NCBI GenBank assembly: GCA_014529385.2
Contig: CM043960.1
Location: forward strand, 34,300,396 to 34,364,395
Origin: Adiantum capillus-veneris
Taxonomy: Eukaryota > Streptophyta > Polypodiopsida > Polypodiales > Pteridaceae
Length of the DNA: 64,000 nucleotides
Reading direction: 5' to 3'
In this document: piece after piece, positions 12,367-24,701 of the stretch
How positions within the stretch are numbered: position 1 is the first letter of the stretch
Layout: the number at the start of each line of letters is the position of its first letter
Position numbers and translations under genes: made by a program
The notes under the pieces: model-generated
What the model saw: only the letters and a program-made list of their open reading frames with translations
The model's database searches: none
Told to the model about the DNA's origin: nothing

Positions 12367-12536
12367 AGCTTCTCTTTGAGCTTGTCGAAAGAATTTTTCT
12401 CTTTAGCAGTCCATGAGTACTTAACATTCTTCTTTATTATTCTCTTTGAGCTTGTCAAAAGAATTTTGCTCTTTAGTAGTCCATGAGTACTTAATGTCCA
12501 TTAGTAGTCCATGAGTACTTAACGTTCTTCTTTTTT
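12367..12536. repeat. tandem triplication inside pol
   Basis: The segment coding KKNVKYSWTAKEKNSFDK is repeated at 12369-12433, 12441-12496 and (partly) 12502-12536. It is a local slippage or duplication event after the gene lost function. Confidence 0.75.
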
Positions 12537-13330
12537 AAGTCATGCAATGGTCTTGCTATTTGAGAGTATTTTGCTATGAAGCGTCTACAGTATGCACACA
12601 TACCAATAAAGCTTCTTAGCTCATGTAGATTCCTTGGATTAGGCCATGCTTTTATTACCTCCAACTTTGATGGATCCATAAGGATACCATGTTGAGAGAT
12701 AATATGACCTAAGTATTGAATCTCTTGAAGGAAAAATCACTCTTCTTTTGATAGATAAAAAGGTTGTTCTCCCTTAAAGCTTGAAAAATTACCTTGAGAT
12801 GTTGCATGTGCTCCTCCAAAGATTTGGAGTAGATGATGATATCATCAACCAAAGAACACTCCAGTAAACTTGCGGTGGGGTCTAAATTTCTCTCCATTAA
12901 ACGAGTGAATGTGGCTAGTACATTAGTCAAACCAAAAGGCATGACTAGATATTCATAAAGACCAAACATTGTACATCTTCATTCACTTGATAGCCACTAC
13001 TAAGGTCAATCCTACTGAAGTAGGTAGAGCCTTGTAGCTTATCAAACAGATCTTCGACCCGTGGTACGGGGAATCTGTTTTTTATAGTGATATGGTTTAG
13101 CGTTGGATAGTCCACACACATGCGGTATGTTCCATCTTTCTTTTGCAGTAAAAGGACTGAGAACAAAAGGGAGAGAAGTTAGGCCTCACCATCCCTTTGT
13201 CTACCGATTCTTGTACTTGCCTCATGATATCTTCTTGTTGAGCTTGGGAAACTCGATAAGGAGGCTTGTTAGGTGGTGAGCTTCCTAGTAGGAGCTCAAT
13301 TTGATGGTCATCATTCCCTCATTTTTAATC

Positions 13331-13900
13331 CATTTACATCCAATAAAAACTCTTATCACTTTGTGTACCAAATGCCTACCTCTATCATTGACAATCCCTA
13401 TAGGCAAACCCTAATGTGCAAATATGGGCTCATACAAACATTGTTCAATCGTTTGTGTGTCATACTTTTGAGTATCTTTTGCCTCTATCAACTTTGTGAA
13501 TTAGTTACTACAACTATAATGTGGTTGATAATGCTATGAGCCCGTCAAAATCAATTCCCCATTTAGCAAACACTTGTGTACCCATCATCAAGCACAATGG
13601 CATCTTGTTTTGTGCCATTGGCACTTTTTCCCATTGGAAAACATCGCATTGCCTTACAAATATTGAACATCCATAAAGAAGTGTTGGCCACACTTTTGCC
13701 CATTGAAAAACATCTCATTGCCATACAAATATTGAACATCCATAAAGAAGTGTTGGCCACCAGCTTCCAGCAAGAATAATTGCTTGGGCTATTTTCTTAG
13801 TTTAAAAATAAGCCCTTGTTTGACCACTATGTACTTGTTGCAAGATAGGAAGTACCTGTTTTTCGTAATGCACAATCTCAACTCGTTGTCTTGCCCTCCC
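13331..13900 (-). pseudogene. gypsy integrase fragment (zinc-binding and start of core)
   Basis: Minus-strand translation in several frames gives the H-H-C-C zinc-binding region (HSG near 13850, WPTL and a degraded C-x2-C) and the start of the catalytic core (FAKWGIDFDG at about 13545; a second Asp in NDRG at about 13385). The core motif WGIDF is typical of the Athila/Tat-like branch of plant gypsy elements. It differs from the adjoining RT fragment, so two elements are joined near 13330. A close relative lies on the plus strand at 15840-16265. Confidence 0.65.
13630..13762. repeat. 69-bp tandem duplication in the integrase fragment
   Basis: CCCATTGGAAAACATCGCAT starts the first unit and CCCATTGAAAAACATCTCAT the second (13699). 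It duplicates the part of the zinc-binding domain coding about 22 residues. Confidence 0.85.
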
Positions 13901-15380
13901 TTGTAGAGTTGACTTTCTATAAGGGAATATTTTTTGGACTATGTAATGGTGGCTTTTGTTGAGAATAGGATTGAAAGGAGACTAATATAAAGACTCAACA
14001 CAGTGAGAATTCATGCTATTCTATTGTATTTCAACTACCATATTGGGAAAATCTTTCTATCAACCACCTCTTAGACCCAATGCACATATTCAAGAATTTT
14101 GGATCTTTATTGTGGGATCATATTACTGGGGTAAAGGACACCCATCAAGCAAGGGAAGACTTGCAAGGACTAGAACAATGCTAGCTCAAATGGGCCTGCC
14201 CTTGCATGCAATTAGGCATGCATGATGCCCCCTTGTACACCTCCACCAATGGGAGATGCAATGTGTGAATGTAGTGTATAGTAATATCCCTTTAGGATGT
14301 GCATGTGGAGTTTGTATTAGACTAGTTCTTGGAGAGTAATTTAGACCAAAGCCTCAAGGTATAAACGACATGATTGATACCTTAGTAACCTCTCTCACAT
14401 GGATCTCCTATTGAATGTGCTAACATCGTGTCAACTGCTGCAATGGATCCACAACCTATATCTCATTGTTGGTATACGTGACCTGAATTGTCAAGAATTG
14501 TCAATATAAATCATGGTAGAGGCTACTCAATGCAACTCCACTTTCCTAGGATGTGTCTCTATATCTAGGCCATCGTTTTGAATGTGCCTGCTACATGTCT
14601 CAAGAAGAAGGGATCCTCATGTATGTACCTCCAATGTCATCAAAGAATGAGTTCCATGTGGCATATGTGTGAGCTCTCAAAACTTGGTAGTGCAAGATCT
14701 CTCGGTGAGTGCGATCTACCCACTTGCCATATGCATGTCCCTGAATGTTTGTGTATCTCAAAAATCCATGTATGTGGTCTTAAGGGAAGGTGTCTTAACC
14801 ATGTGGTCTCTAGTCTCAACATGTAATTGTTTCATCTCTAGAAGTGATGGTCTCAAATAAGCACTCATGTCTGAAGCATGTGATTTAAATTGATCCGTGT
14901 ATGGTGCTTGCAGAGTGGGTCTTGCCATCTGTATAGTCCTACGAGTAGGTATAATGGTCGGTGTTTGTACAAGCTGTGTAATGTCACTCGTTTGTAAAGG
15001 ATATTCTCATGTATTCTTTGGTGTTTTTGGATGGTGTCTCATGGTTGTATTGGGTATGTTACTCCTTGGAAAGTCTATATGTGCACCAATCTCCTCATCT
15101 TGAATCACTCTAAAATTGTGTCTACTCTATGGTCATGTCTGTCTAGGTGATGAGAATGTAGAGATGGTCTCACATGTGACAATGGTATGTGAGTGGTATA
15201 TGATTGTGAAATTCGTGTACAATGCAAACCCTCACTCCTATCTGCTAATACATGTGAATCGTTCAAAGGTGTCAGCTTTGGTGCACTCGTCCTCTCATCT
15301 AGCTATGCAAGGCCCTCTTGATGATACAACTCTCTTGATCTGGGTGAGTCTAGGGCACTCAATGGTAGTGTTTGCTTAGA

Positions 15381-15383
<3 letters not shown>
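13901..15383. other. unassigned stretch, no gene recognised
   Basis: About 1.5 kb with short ORFs only. Translations on both strands show no family I recognise. Probably decayed repeat DNA, since it is bounded by integrase fragments. Confidence 0.4.
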
Positions 15384-15418
<35 letters not shown>

Positions 15419-15721
15419 ACAAGAAGAGGAAAGAGAAAAAGAAATTAGAGAGAGAAGAGAAGAAAGAAACTTTAAAAAGGTAGAAAATAAAATAAAACTG
15501 TAAAATTGAAAGTAGAGAGAGAAAGAAAAGAAAATAAGAAAAGAGCATAGGAAAACTGAGAAAGTGGGTGGTGTAGAGAGAAAATACGTGACTGATGATG
15601 GAAGAAAGTGTGTGAGTGGGGATGTATGTATACGGTTGGGTAGAAACAAGAGAGATAAATTTATCAAAAAATTAAAATGAAAAGAAGAATCGGTCTAGAA
15701 AATTAGGAACAAAACATGTGG

Positions 15722-15755
<34 letters not shown>
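15384..15755. repeat. GA microsatellites and purine-rich stretch
   Basis: GA tracts at 15384-15418 and 15725-15755 with an almost pure purine stretch (AAGAGGAAAGAG-type) between 15419 and 15560. The reverse-strand Ser/Leu/Phe-rich ORFs here are by-products of composition. Confidence 0.9.
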
Positions 15756-15758
<3 letters not shown>

Positions 15759-15839
15759 ATTTTTTTTTTTAATAAACTGATTATTTGTTGCTCCTTACCC
15801 CTTCGTTTATAGACTAGCAAAATTAGCATGCACACACCT

Positions 15840-16265
15840 TAAATAAAAAATGACCCAAGTCCAATGCCTCTGAGACCTATGATGGGAGCGAGGGCTTTTG
15901 CAAAGTGGGATGTTGACATTGTAGGACCAATACAACTTTTTTCTTACATGATTCAAGTCCAAATACACTATTCTAGCTATAGATTATATGAGAAAATGGG
16001 TCGATGATAAAGCAATGAAGGAAGTGGGTGCTCAAACAATAGCATTGTTCCTACGTGAATATAATTCACTAGGTACAACCTACCTCTTGAGAGATCAGTG
16101 ATATATTTCCTCAATGAAAAGATTCATTACGGTTTAATCTAGGAATTTATGGTGATCTATAGCAAATTAGGCTCCTATCGTCCAAATGCAAATGGACCAA
16201 CTAAAAACACTAAAAGGTGTTATACATAGTTTTAACCAAGTTTGGGAGCAACAAATGATTGAATT
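15840..16265 (+). pseudogene. gypsy integrase core fragment
   Basis: Plus-strand translation gives PMRPMMGARAFAKWDVDIVG (core entry with first Asp), a decayed middle, and EFMVIYSKLGSYRPNANG, the equivalent of the Y-H-P-Q-x-N-G motif preceding the catalytic Glu. Related to the minus-strand copy at 13331-13900. Several stops; inactive. Its end is cut by the TC tract at 16345. Confidence 0.65.
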
Positions 16266-16342
16266 GTTGAAACATGTTTTTCCTATTCTGCCACCTGTTA
16301 ACTCCCAGCCCACCCCCGCACCCCCCCTCCCCAAAGAAGAAG

Positions 16343-16344
<2 letters not shown>

Positions 16345-16422
<78 letters not shown>
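16345..16422. repeat. (TC)39 microsatellite
   Basis: Uninterrupted TC for about 78 bases, preceded by a C-rich stretch. Confidence 0.97.
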
Positions 16423-16426
<4 letters not shown>

Positions 16427-16559
16427 TGCCCTCCTCCCCCTTTTTTACTCAAAAGCCTTCCTTTCCCTTCAGCCTCTAATGTTCTCCTTTATTTTTTAAA
16501 TGGCATCTTCTTATGATTCCCTAAAAACTAATGAATCCAAAATTAGACAGACATACTGA

Positions 16560-16800
16560 GCTTATCAGATAACCTATAAACCTAATTTGACCACCACACT
16601 ATTCAATTTAAGTTTCTGGCTAAATATTCCACAAGAAAATGGACGAACTAAAAACACCAAAATGTGTTATACACAATTCTAACCAAGTTTGGAAACAAAA
16701 AATAGTCAAATTCAGAAATCCCGTTGAGTGCAGCATTCAGGGATTATCATGTAGCTTATAAACCTACTTTGAACGAGGAATCCCAAACTTCGAGCGAACT
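16560..16800 (+). pseudogene. integrase fragment, second copy
   Basis: TATTCCACAAGAAAATGGAC and the following 150 bases match the region coding the end of the integrase core. A related copy is at 21355-21610 and the start of the motif recurs at 16186-16245. The repeated appearance suggests one family of fragmented elements. Stops throughout. Confidence 0.55.
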
Positions 16801-17714
16801 TTTTCGAGCGAGTTAATGAGAGTCACTTTATGAAAGCGCACATAGCCAAGAGTTCTTGTAAGTCAATTACTCTTTATTTGAGAGGCAACATAAATTGGCC
16901 CTAGACCTCCTAAAGAGAGACTTGCATCAAGAGAGAGAAAGAGAGAGAAAAAAATAAAATGTAGAAAATGATGTCGCATGTGCAGCTCTAGCAGAGAGAA
17001 GCCCCCCCCCCCCCCCCCCCCCCCTACCCTACTGCTCCTCGCTTTCCTGGTCTTTCGTCCTACCTGGCAAGATCCCTAGGTGGCTCCCTGTGTCCCTATG
17101 CTGAGTTGGCATGCCGAGCATATGCCTCCTTTTGTCTGCCCTTTTCCTTTTCATTCCCCTTTCTACTAGCAACTTTTCGAAGGATCTTCCTTGATTTCAC
17201 TAAAAAATTACTTTCAAAATTGAGCCCACATACAAATCGCTTCACCCCTCATTAACCGAAATCTACATAGATTCCATTTTGGCAGAGCCTCCCTCAATGT
17301 CTGACAATCAACTTTCCTAGAGGATTTAAACCCAAGCAGTTTCACACACGCACTCAAAGTTAGCTAGCCTAAACCAGTCCAACATACATGCATGGTGTTC
17401 AACAAAGACTCTCATTAGTTTGAAAAAAGATTCACCCTATTAACTCGACCTTCAACTCCACCTACATGTGCCACGTGTGTTGCCTTTCCATCTTCTCCCC
17501 TTCCTACATGTCTCTCCATCACCTCAAGATTTCATTTAATTCATCATGCACTTTTAATTTTCTACTCGGAAAGGAAAGGATCTTGAAGAGTTTTCAAGTA
17601 AAAAAATGTTTGTGCTAATAATCCTACTTACTTTTTTCATTCACTCTACAAAGAAAAGAGTTAAACAAAAAAAACCAAGCCTTCCTAAACGATCTGCGTC
17701 GACCCATATCCTTT
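16801..17714. other. unassigned stretch with a 23-base C run
   Basis: A homopolymer of C at 17002-17024 follows GA-rich sequence. No ORF or family recognised in the rest. Confidence 0.6.
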
Positions 17715-18370
17715 AGGAGGCTTTGTTTTTTGGCTTTATAAAAGAAACCTTAGTGTTGTGTTGGGTTAAGGAGACTTTCATTGTTTTCACTCTCACGATG
17801 GAGACTCACCTTAAATGTTTATTTCACTTTCATTTCATATCGTGACATGTTTTGAATTTTCTTGCATTCTATTGTTTTAGAATGTTAAAGTAAAACTTTA
17901 CTAGCACAATTCTAATAAATTCTATGGATACACACACATATATTTATGAGTTTTTTTAATTTCACATTTCATTTCATAGCCTAAGATGGTTTGGTTTTTC
18001 TTACATTCTATAACTTAATTCTAATCAATATTTAGGAAAGTCTCTTATATTAAGCGGTCGTCGATTGAGTTTCCTTCCCACAAAAAAAGCGAATCGAAAA
18101 TATTAACATAAATTTGAAATTTGCAAGATTTTTGAACTATTTTTTCACATATTTCACCAGTTTTTCTTCCCTTTACCATGGTTTGCAATCAGGTAGTCTC
18201 CATTTTCAACTGACTCAAGGCTAAGCTGAGGCAATCCTTTTTTGAACACTGATTTTATTTAAACTCAACCTAATGATTTTATCACGTTCTAATTATTTTA
18301 GAAAACCACCGTGATTCTTTCGCTTGTTTTGTTTAACTTTATCTTTTGGTTTCTAGTGAATCCTTTAGGG
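17715..18370 (-). repeat. repeat family R, inverted copy
   Basis: The reverse complement of this stretch matches 23840-24580 and, more loosely, 23011-23850. Shared landmarks include AACCCAACACAACACTAAGG, TGAAATATGTGAGAAAGTCG and a region of CTAAGC with GAGGCAAT. The separation of about 5 kb and opposite orientation suggest two independent insertions or a foldback arrangement. No coding content. Confidence 0.7.
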
Positions 18371-19540
18371 GCATGCTCTTTCTTTTTTTATCTAAACTCT
18401 TTGTTTTTCTTAAAAAAGTAAAGAACTTTGGGGTTTGAGATTAGAACTTGAGAGGGATTTTGGGGTCTCCATGCTTAGCTCTGTGCATGTTTCACGGGAG
18501 GGAGCCCCGTAGGAGGCCGTTGCAAGGGAGGACGGAGGTTCTTGAAACCTCATCGTTGATGGCACTAGAAGTAGGTGTGTGGCGATGCCCTTGCATCAGG
18601 GATGCGTTCGGGGTTGGAATCTTTGGTTGGCGGACTTGTTTTTGGCTCTCTTCCTCTCACCCCCCCAACCCACACACACACACACACACCCAAATTTTGG
18701 AATCATGGACCTGGCGACGGCCCGTTACTAGGATTGTAGGGGCGAATGCTTGCCCTAGTTGGTGGTGGCTGGTTCAAGTGCTGCTAGTTTGATGGTGCTA
18801 TTTTGGTCTTGTGCCGGGTGTATTGGTTGGGCCTCCGACAAGGTGGACATTTTGTGGCAAGGGATGCTCACCCTGGTGGCATCGGGGGCCTCCTTTCAAT
18901 AAGGTGGGCTCTCCTTTTAGCCTAATGTGATGGTCCTATGGTTGGGCTGATGGGAGTGTGCTGCACCTTTTTTCTATGGCTGGCTCCTTGGTGGTCATCA
19001 TGCGATTGCGAGGTGATGGGGTTCCTATGCTCCCCCCTGATGGGGCTTTTATGTGTTAAGATGTGTTATATTTTCTACTTGGATTCATCGTGAACAAATT
19101 GTACCTTTTTTTCTGGTCGATATCTGTTGATGTGGTCCTATTTGGGAGGGGCTTTCCTATTGGCAGCATGTTGGTCTCCTATGGCACTCATGCGGGACGT
19201 TTATATACTTTCATATATGGTTTTTTGTATGGTGGTTGACTCTATATAGATGGTGATTCTATCGTGGTGTTCTTGGTGCCCTGGCTTGGTTTGTGAGTAG
19301 GGTATGTTATGTAATTTTTTGTTGTCCTTTTTTTTCGCAAAACTCACAAGAGTGAGTGATATTAGATGAAACATATCAACAAAATATTACAATCAACACC
19401 CTGCTCAACCACCCAAGCCTAGATGTCATGCCCCCCTCTGCTTCATCCTTGATGTTGAGGACGGGACTCAAGCCATACCACATAGGACAACATGAGCCCA
19501 TGCTATATAGATATTCGCTCGAATTTTGATTCGCTCAAAA
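18371..19540. other. unassigned stretch, short CA tract
   Basis: A G/T-rich stretch with a (CA)11 tract at 18670-18690. The 114-codon ORF at 18448 reads through the CA tract and has no recognisable domain, so it is not called as a gene. Confidence 0.5.
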
Positions 19541-19559
19541 AATATCACTCGGTCCATGG

Positions 19560-19660
19560 TAAGACTCCTTTGAACAACACACTACTCAATTTATTTTATG
19601 TTATGACCTTTAAATTGGCATTGAACTTTTTACGCCTACTCTATATGTTGCAAAACAATT
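19560..19660. repeat. short copy of integrase-linked repeat
   Basis: ACACACTACTCAATTTATTT and the next 80 bases match 21520-21605, which follow integrase remains there. A small piece of the same family. Confidence 0.55.
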
Positions 19661-19894
19661 AGAATTAGAGAGGCCATGAATTGTTTGAGTGGTCTCCTAG
19701 ACTTTGAGAAACTAGGTGAATAGAGATTGGTGGCTATTGCTCACATATATGCTAAAAAATGAAAGAAAACATAGTTTTTCATATATGGACCACTTCTTGA
19801 CCTCTAAATCTGGGTCTATATTCCATCAAAATGACCACTCCAAATTTGAAAATAATAGTACAACAAACAGACAATCTCTTTGTTGGTGCAAAGT

Positions 19895-20350
19895 TGGAAG
19901 CCTAAAAACTCGCACATAGAATGCAACAATACCAAATTTGAATTTGAAAATATAGCCTCTTCAAAAACTCCAAAAAATCACCGAACACCTCATAAAAATG
20001 CTCCAAGGATAGATCTCAACACAAAAGCTTTGATACCTGTCAAAAGTGGAAATAGAAGATGGGCACATATGGAAAAAAAAAATAGAAGCAATAGGTGCAC
20101 AAACTCTCATATGTAAGACACAAAACATCAACCTCCGAATATGGAACAGTCAAGAGCAACCCAATTGTGGTGATCTCCTAGATGTGCAAGGTATGCAATA
20201 GCAAGACAATCAGCTACATAGAGCTCAATAGGGGAGAGGACTTGCAAAAACACAAAGGCTGTAAAGAGAGGGAGGGAAATTTGGGAAAGAATTCTAGAGA
20301 GAGAGAGAAATCTTTGAGATAACCTATAAACCTTATTTGACCACCTCACT
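19895..20350 (-). repeat. LTR/leader fragment, copy 1 of a pair
   Basis: Matches 25345-25780 in the same orientation at roughly 85-90%. Contains GCTTTGATACC, which on the minus strand resembles a Met-tRNA primer-binding site next to an LTR end. The ORF on its minus strand (PLFTAFVFLQVLSPIELYVA) is shared with the other copy because the DNA is shared, and is not taken as a gene. Confidence 0.55.
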
Positions 20351-20552
20351 ATTGTGAAGGATAATAGCATACATACTGGGTCTACTGTCCGAACATTAAT
20401 TAATTAGCTACTGTGATGCCAACAGAATCTTGTAGTTGCAAACCAAAATTGAATGGCCTTCTCGCCATCAACACCTCACGCTTCTTGCCATCGCCATCCA
20501 CGTACAGACTGCTTCGGCATCACAGACTCCTTCCCTCCCCAAGCCGATGCTG

Positions 20553-20556
<4 letters not shown>

Positions 20557-20630
<74 letters not shown>

Positions 20631-21092
20631 ATCGCGATAAGCTGCACAACACCCCCCTTCCCAACCCTCCAGGCTGTTCTACATCCACCCCGTTCAGCCT
20701 TGGAGACTACCCCCTTGTCATCGACCCCTGGGCACCATCTGAAAAGTTGCGCACATGGAAGAGGCTTCAGTCAATTTTCTGAAGGTCCTTCACCTTCTCT
20801 CCTGTATTGCGGATGAGAGCTCCCCGACTGCTGTTCACCCCAGCCTCCCAGACGGCCTACGAGCAAAACGCAAAACGCTGCGAGCTAGAGTGCGGCGAGA
20901 GAAACCAATGCAAGAGAGAGAGGGTCTGTATCTGTGTTGACCTGACACTACAGCTCGACGCTGCCCTCCTCGCCTACACTTGTCTCCAGCTCGACGATGT
21001 CCTCCTCGCCTACCCTTGTCCCCTGTAAGAAAAACTTGTTACGCTTTCCATTGATGGCATACAGATCAACGAGCAAGACTATCTCCATCCAT

Positions 21093-21146
<54 letters not shown>

Positions 21147-22013
21147 CGCCTTGCAAGTTGCACGCCTCATGGAACTTTCCGATTGGAAGAAAAAATCCCT
21201 CTTTATCGCTCACTGACACATGACAGCTCTCTCTGTGTGTCTCTTCCCCCCCTTTCTCTCTCCTCCATGTGGCCTCACCTCACTTTTTTCTCCTCCAAGG
21301 CATAAGAGGATCCCCCTAGATTCTGCTTAAACAATCGCTTCCCAAAATTGGGAGGACCTACTGGTTAAATATTCCACAAGAAAAAGGAGCTATTAAAAAC
21401 ACCAAAAGGTGTTATACGTAGTTTTAACCAAGTTTGGAAACAACAAATAGTCAAATTCGGAAATCCCATTGAATGCAGCATTGGGGGCTTATCATGTAGC
21501 CTATAAACCTACTTTGAACACCACACTACTCAATTTATTTTATGTTATAAACTTTAAATTGACATAAATTTTTTATGCTTACTCTATATGTTGCAAAACA
21601 GTTGGGTCTACTCTGAAAAAAAAATTAATTAGCGCTCGAGATTCTCGAATCTCAAGGGGAATCTGAAAAATGCAAAGCGAAATGATCTATTCATGTTGCC
21701 ATCATCCCAACCCCCCACCATCGTTTCTCCAGTCTGCAGACTAATCCATAGAGCAAGTTTTGAGTTAATGTGATGATCCTCATCTACAGTACGATGGACG
21801 TCCTTCCCTACACTTGTATCTACAGGACGATGGACGTCCTTCACAATGGGTGCCTTGCGATCGTGTAGAATAGCATGTAGGATGCTCTTCCAGATATCCT
21901 CGGCAGGCTGCATGCTTGTCATGGCTTCTCTCTCCGCCCTGTTTTTGCACAACCTTGCCCAGTTTTTTCATCGCCCATCGTAGATTCTTCTCCCCGTTCG
22001 CCCTCACACCTGG

Positions 22014-22088
<75 letters not shown>

Positions 22089-22575
22089 ACCTTCGATCCT
22101 GCTCCTGTCAACTCGCTGCACGCCTCCCGATTTGTCTCGTGTCTTCTTGCCACTCCAGGTCTCGCTTGCTGCAATCCCACTTCCCCTGGTCGTAGACGGT
22201 TCCGTCTCCAAAGTGACACGCACACAGTACAGACCCTGCCTCACTACATCCACCCTCAGTACACCTGCCCCTGTCGGCGAACAGTGCCTGCTGGACGCAG
22301 GGCTGCCCTCTATCCCTCACCATTTTCCGGTTCAACAGAGCTGTCCCTCATCGGCATGACTGTTGTGACTAGCATTAAGCCACGCAGCTATGCAAGTGAG
22401 ACCCACAGACGGAGGCAACGGTGCCGTCGTGGCCTACTCTGCACCCCCCCTCGCACAGCTCCTCTGCCTCGCAATGCCAATGCTCTCTCTCTACAGAGTC
22501 CCGTTTGTTGTCTATTTTGCCCAGCTCGCACTCCGTGATCAGCTTGAACAATACGCAGTCTCAGAGCAAACAAAT

Positions 22576-22668
<93 letters not shown>

Positions 22669-22789
22669 TCTACCTCCTTCGCTCATGCTCTTGCGTGCTC
22701 TTTTGGCCCGGGACATATCCCTTCCTGTCTACCTCCCTTCCTCGGTCTCACTGGCTCGTTGCATGCAGAGAGCTCGCGCGCGCAGAAGA

Positions 22790-22840
<51 letters not shown>
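20557..22840. repeat. cluster of five long TC/GA tracts in alternating orientation
   Basis: TC at 20557-20627, GA at 21095-21142, TC at 22019-22087, GA at 22580-22666, TC at 22794-22840 (then CACACACACG). Sequence between tracts is GC-richer than its surroundings, with a small tandem repeat (CAGCTCGACGCTGCCCTCCT-like) at 20951-21025. All ORFs here are Ser-Leu or Arg-Glu repeats produced by the tracts. Confidence 0.9.
21355..21610 (+). pseudogene. integrase fragment, third copy
   Basis: Carries TATTCCACAAGAAAAAGGAG and a run of decayed integrase sequence (in one frame NPIECS, then an alanine-tyrosine-rich segment) close to 16620-16800. No catalytic residues can be confirmed. Confidence 0.5.
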
Positions 22841-22841
<1 letters not shown>

Positions 22842-23010
22842 CACACACACACGTGTCATCTCCACTTCTTTTCTCCTCAAAACATTGAGAGCATCTTACT
22901 AGATTCCCACTAATTTGACCTGCTTGCAAAATTAGAGGGATATATTTAGGTAGTACCAACGTTTTCATTAGATAGATTCTAAAGAGATCCCTTGGGCTAA
23001 GAGAAAGAGA

Positions 23011-24580
23011 AAAACAAGTGAAAGGGTCACGACGGCTTTCAAAAACAATAATAAAGTGATAAAATTGTTAGGTTATATTAAATTGGCATCAGTGTTTGGG
23101 AAAGAATTGCCTCAGCTTAGTCTTCAGTCGATTGAAAATCGAGACTAGCTAGCTGCAAACAGTGTTCGGGAAAAGTGTGCCTCAGCTTAGCCTTGAGCCG
23201 GTTGCAAAATCAAAGTAGCCGGTTGAGGGGAGGGCAAGAAGGAGAAAATTCCGCTTAAAATACATTAAAAATAGTGTAATTTTGTAAAAATACTGGCTAG
23301 TATTGTAAACTTTCCAGTTCAAATTTCTCTTGGAGGGATTTTTGTATGTTTGTGAAAATGATTTTTCTCGAACACTAGCTACAAACCATGGTAAATAGAA
23401 TAAAAACCAATGAAATATGTGAGAAAGTCGTCCAAAAATTTTAAAAATTTGAAAATTTCTAATAGTATTTCCGGTTTACTTCTTTGTGAGGAGAGAACTT
23501 GATCAACAACCGTTTAATAAAAGAGACTTTCTCAAACGTTAACACTAATTGGAATCAAGCTATAAAATGCAAGAAATGTAAAGCCATGTGAAGTTGTGAA
23601 ATGAAAGGTGAAATAAAAAAACTAATTAATATATGTGTGTGTATAGAATTTATTAGAATTATGCAAATGAAGATTCACTTTAACATTCTAAAACAATAGA
23701 ATGCCAAAAAAAACATATATGTGTGTGTGTGTAAAATCTACTAAAATTATGCAAAGTGAAGCTTCACTTTAGCATTCTAAAACAAAAGAATGGAAGAAAA
23801 GTAAAGACATGTTAGATGTGAAATGGAAGGTCAGTCTTCACCATACACTGAAAACAAGTGAAAGGGTCACGACAGCTTTCAAAAACAATAAGAAAGTGAT
23901 AAAATTGTTAGGTTGAATTAAACTGCTATCAGTGTTTGGAAGAGGATTGCCTCGGCTTAGTTTTGAGCCAATTGAAAATCGAGACTAGCTAACTGCAAAC
24001 CATGGTAAATGGAAGAAAAACCGATGAAATATGTGAGAAAGTCGTCCAAAAATTTTACAAATCTCAAAATTTTTGCTAGTATTTCTAATTTTCTTCTTTG
24101 TCAGGAAGAAACTCGATCAGAAGCCGCTTAATAAAAGAGACTTTCTCAAATGTAAACACTCACTGGAATCAAGCTATAAAATGCAAGAAATGTAAATCCA
24201 TGTGAAGTTGTAAAATGAAAGGTGAAATAAAAAGAACTATGTGTGTGTGTAGAATTTTTTAGAATTATGCAAAGTGAAGCTTTACTTTAGCATTCTAAAA
24301 CAATAGAATGAAAAAAAAACATGTGTGTGTGTGTAAAATTTACTAAAATTTATGCAAGGTGAAACTTCACTTTAACATTCTAAAACAATAGAATTCAAGA
24401 AAAGTAAAGACATGTCAAGATGTTAAATGAAAAGTAAGTCTCTATCATGTCACGATGTGAAATGAAAAGAGTTTCCCTAACCCAACACAACACTAAGGGT
24501 TTCTTTTAGAAAACCAACAATGAAAGTCTCCGTAACCCAACACAACACTAACGGTTTCTTTTAGAAAGTCAGAAAACTTG
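23011..24580 (+). repeat. repeat family R, two tandem copies
   Basis: Copy one 23011-23850 and copy two 23851-24580 both start with AACAAGTGAAAGGGTCACGA. Copy one carries about 200 extra bases (about 23160-23385). Short GT tracts lie at matching places. Copy two ends in a 58-bp tandem duplication (24478-24580) containing AACCCAACACAACACTAAGG. The inverted relative is 17715-18370. No ORF; possibly tandem LTRs of an unknown element. Confidence 0.75.
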
Positions 24581-24669
24581 GGAAAACTTTTCCTTCATTG
24601 ATTTGTTTAAAGAGAAAAGGGGAACAAGAGGGAGGCAGTTTCGTGTGGTAGAGCACAACAAGGCTTGGA

Positions 24670-24701
24670 CATCGACATCGACATCGACATCGACATTGAC
24701 G
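24670..24701. repeat. (GACATC)n hexanucleotide repeat
   Basis: Five near-perfect GACATC units. Confidence 0.9.

Larger units (their letters stand above)
10440..13330 (-). pseudogene. pol: Ty3/gypsy pol fragment: RT, RNase H, integrase
   Basis: Read from right to left: linker to reverse transcriptase (13330-13170); RT fingers and palm ([30 protein letters not shown]) at 13166-12950; RT palm with LVDD in place of the usual Y/F-x-D-D at about 12835; thumb and connection 12679-12500; RNase H start (VRCDACSDCLGVVLLQ) at 12310; RNase H end and GKHNQVADAL at about 11745; integrase zinc-binding and core (IVDRFSKKAYFIP, PDRDPRMISKFWKGL) 11430-11042; integrase tail to 10440. Stops and frame changes are frequent and no LTR is attached. 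It is a dead fragment of a gypsy element similar in layout to element D at 56.7-63.7 kb. Confidence 0.85.

Noticed and set aside
18448-18792. 114-codon ORF as a gene
   Set aside because: Runs through a CA tract, has no recognised domain, and no splice or promoter support.
20436-22968. Many long ORFs of Ser-Leu or Arg-Glu repeats
   Set aside because: They are products of the TC/GA tracts and appear on both strands in several frames; no domain outside the tract.
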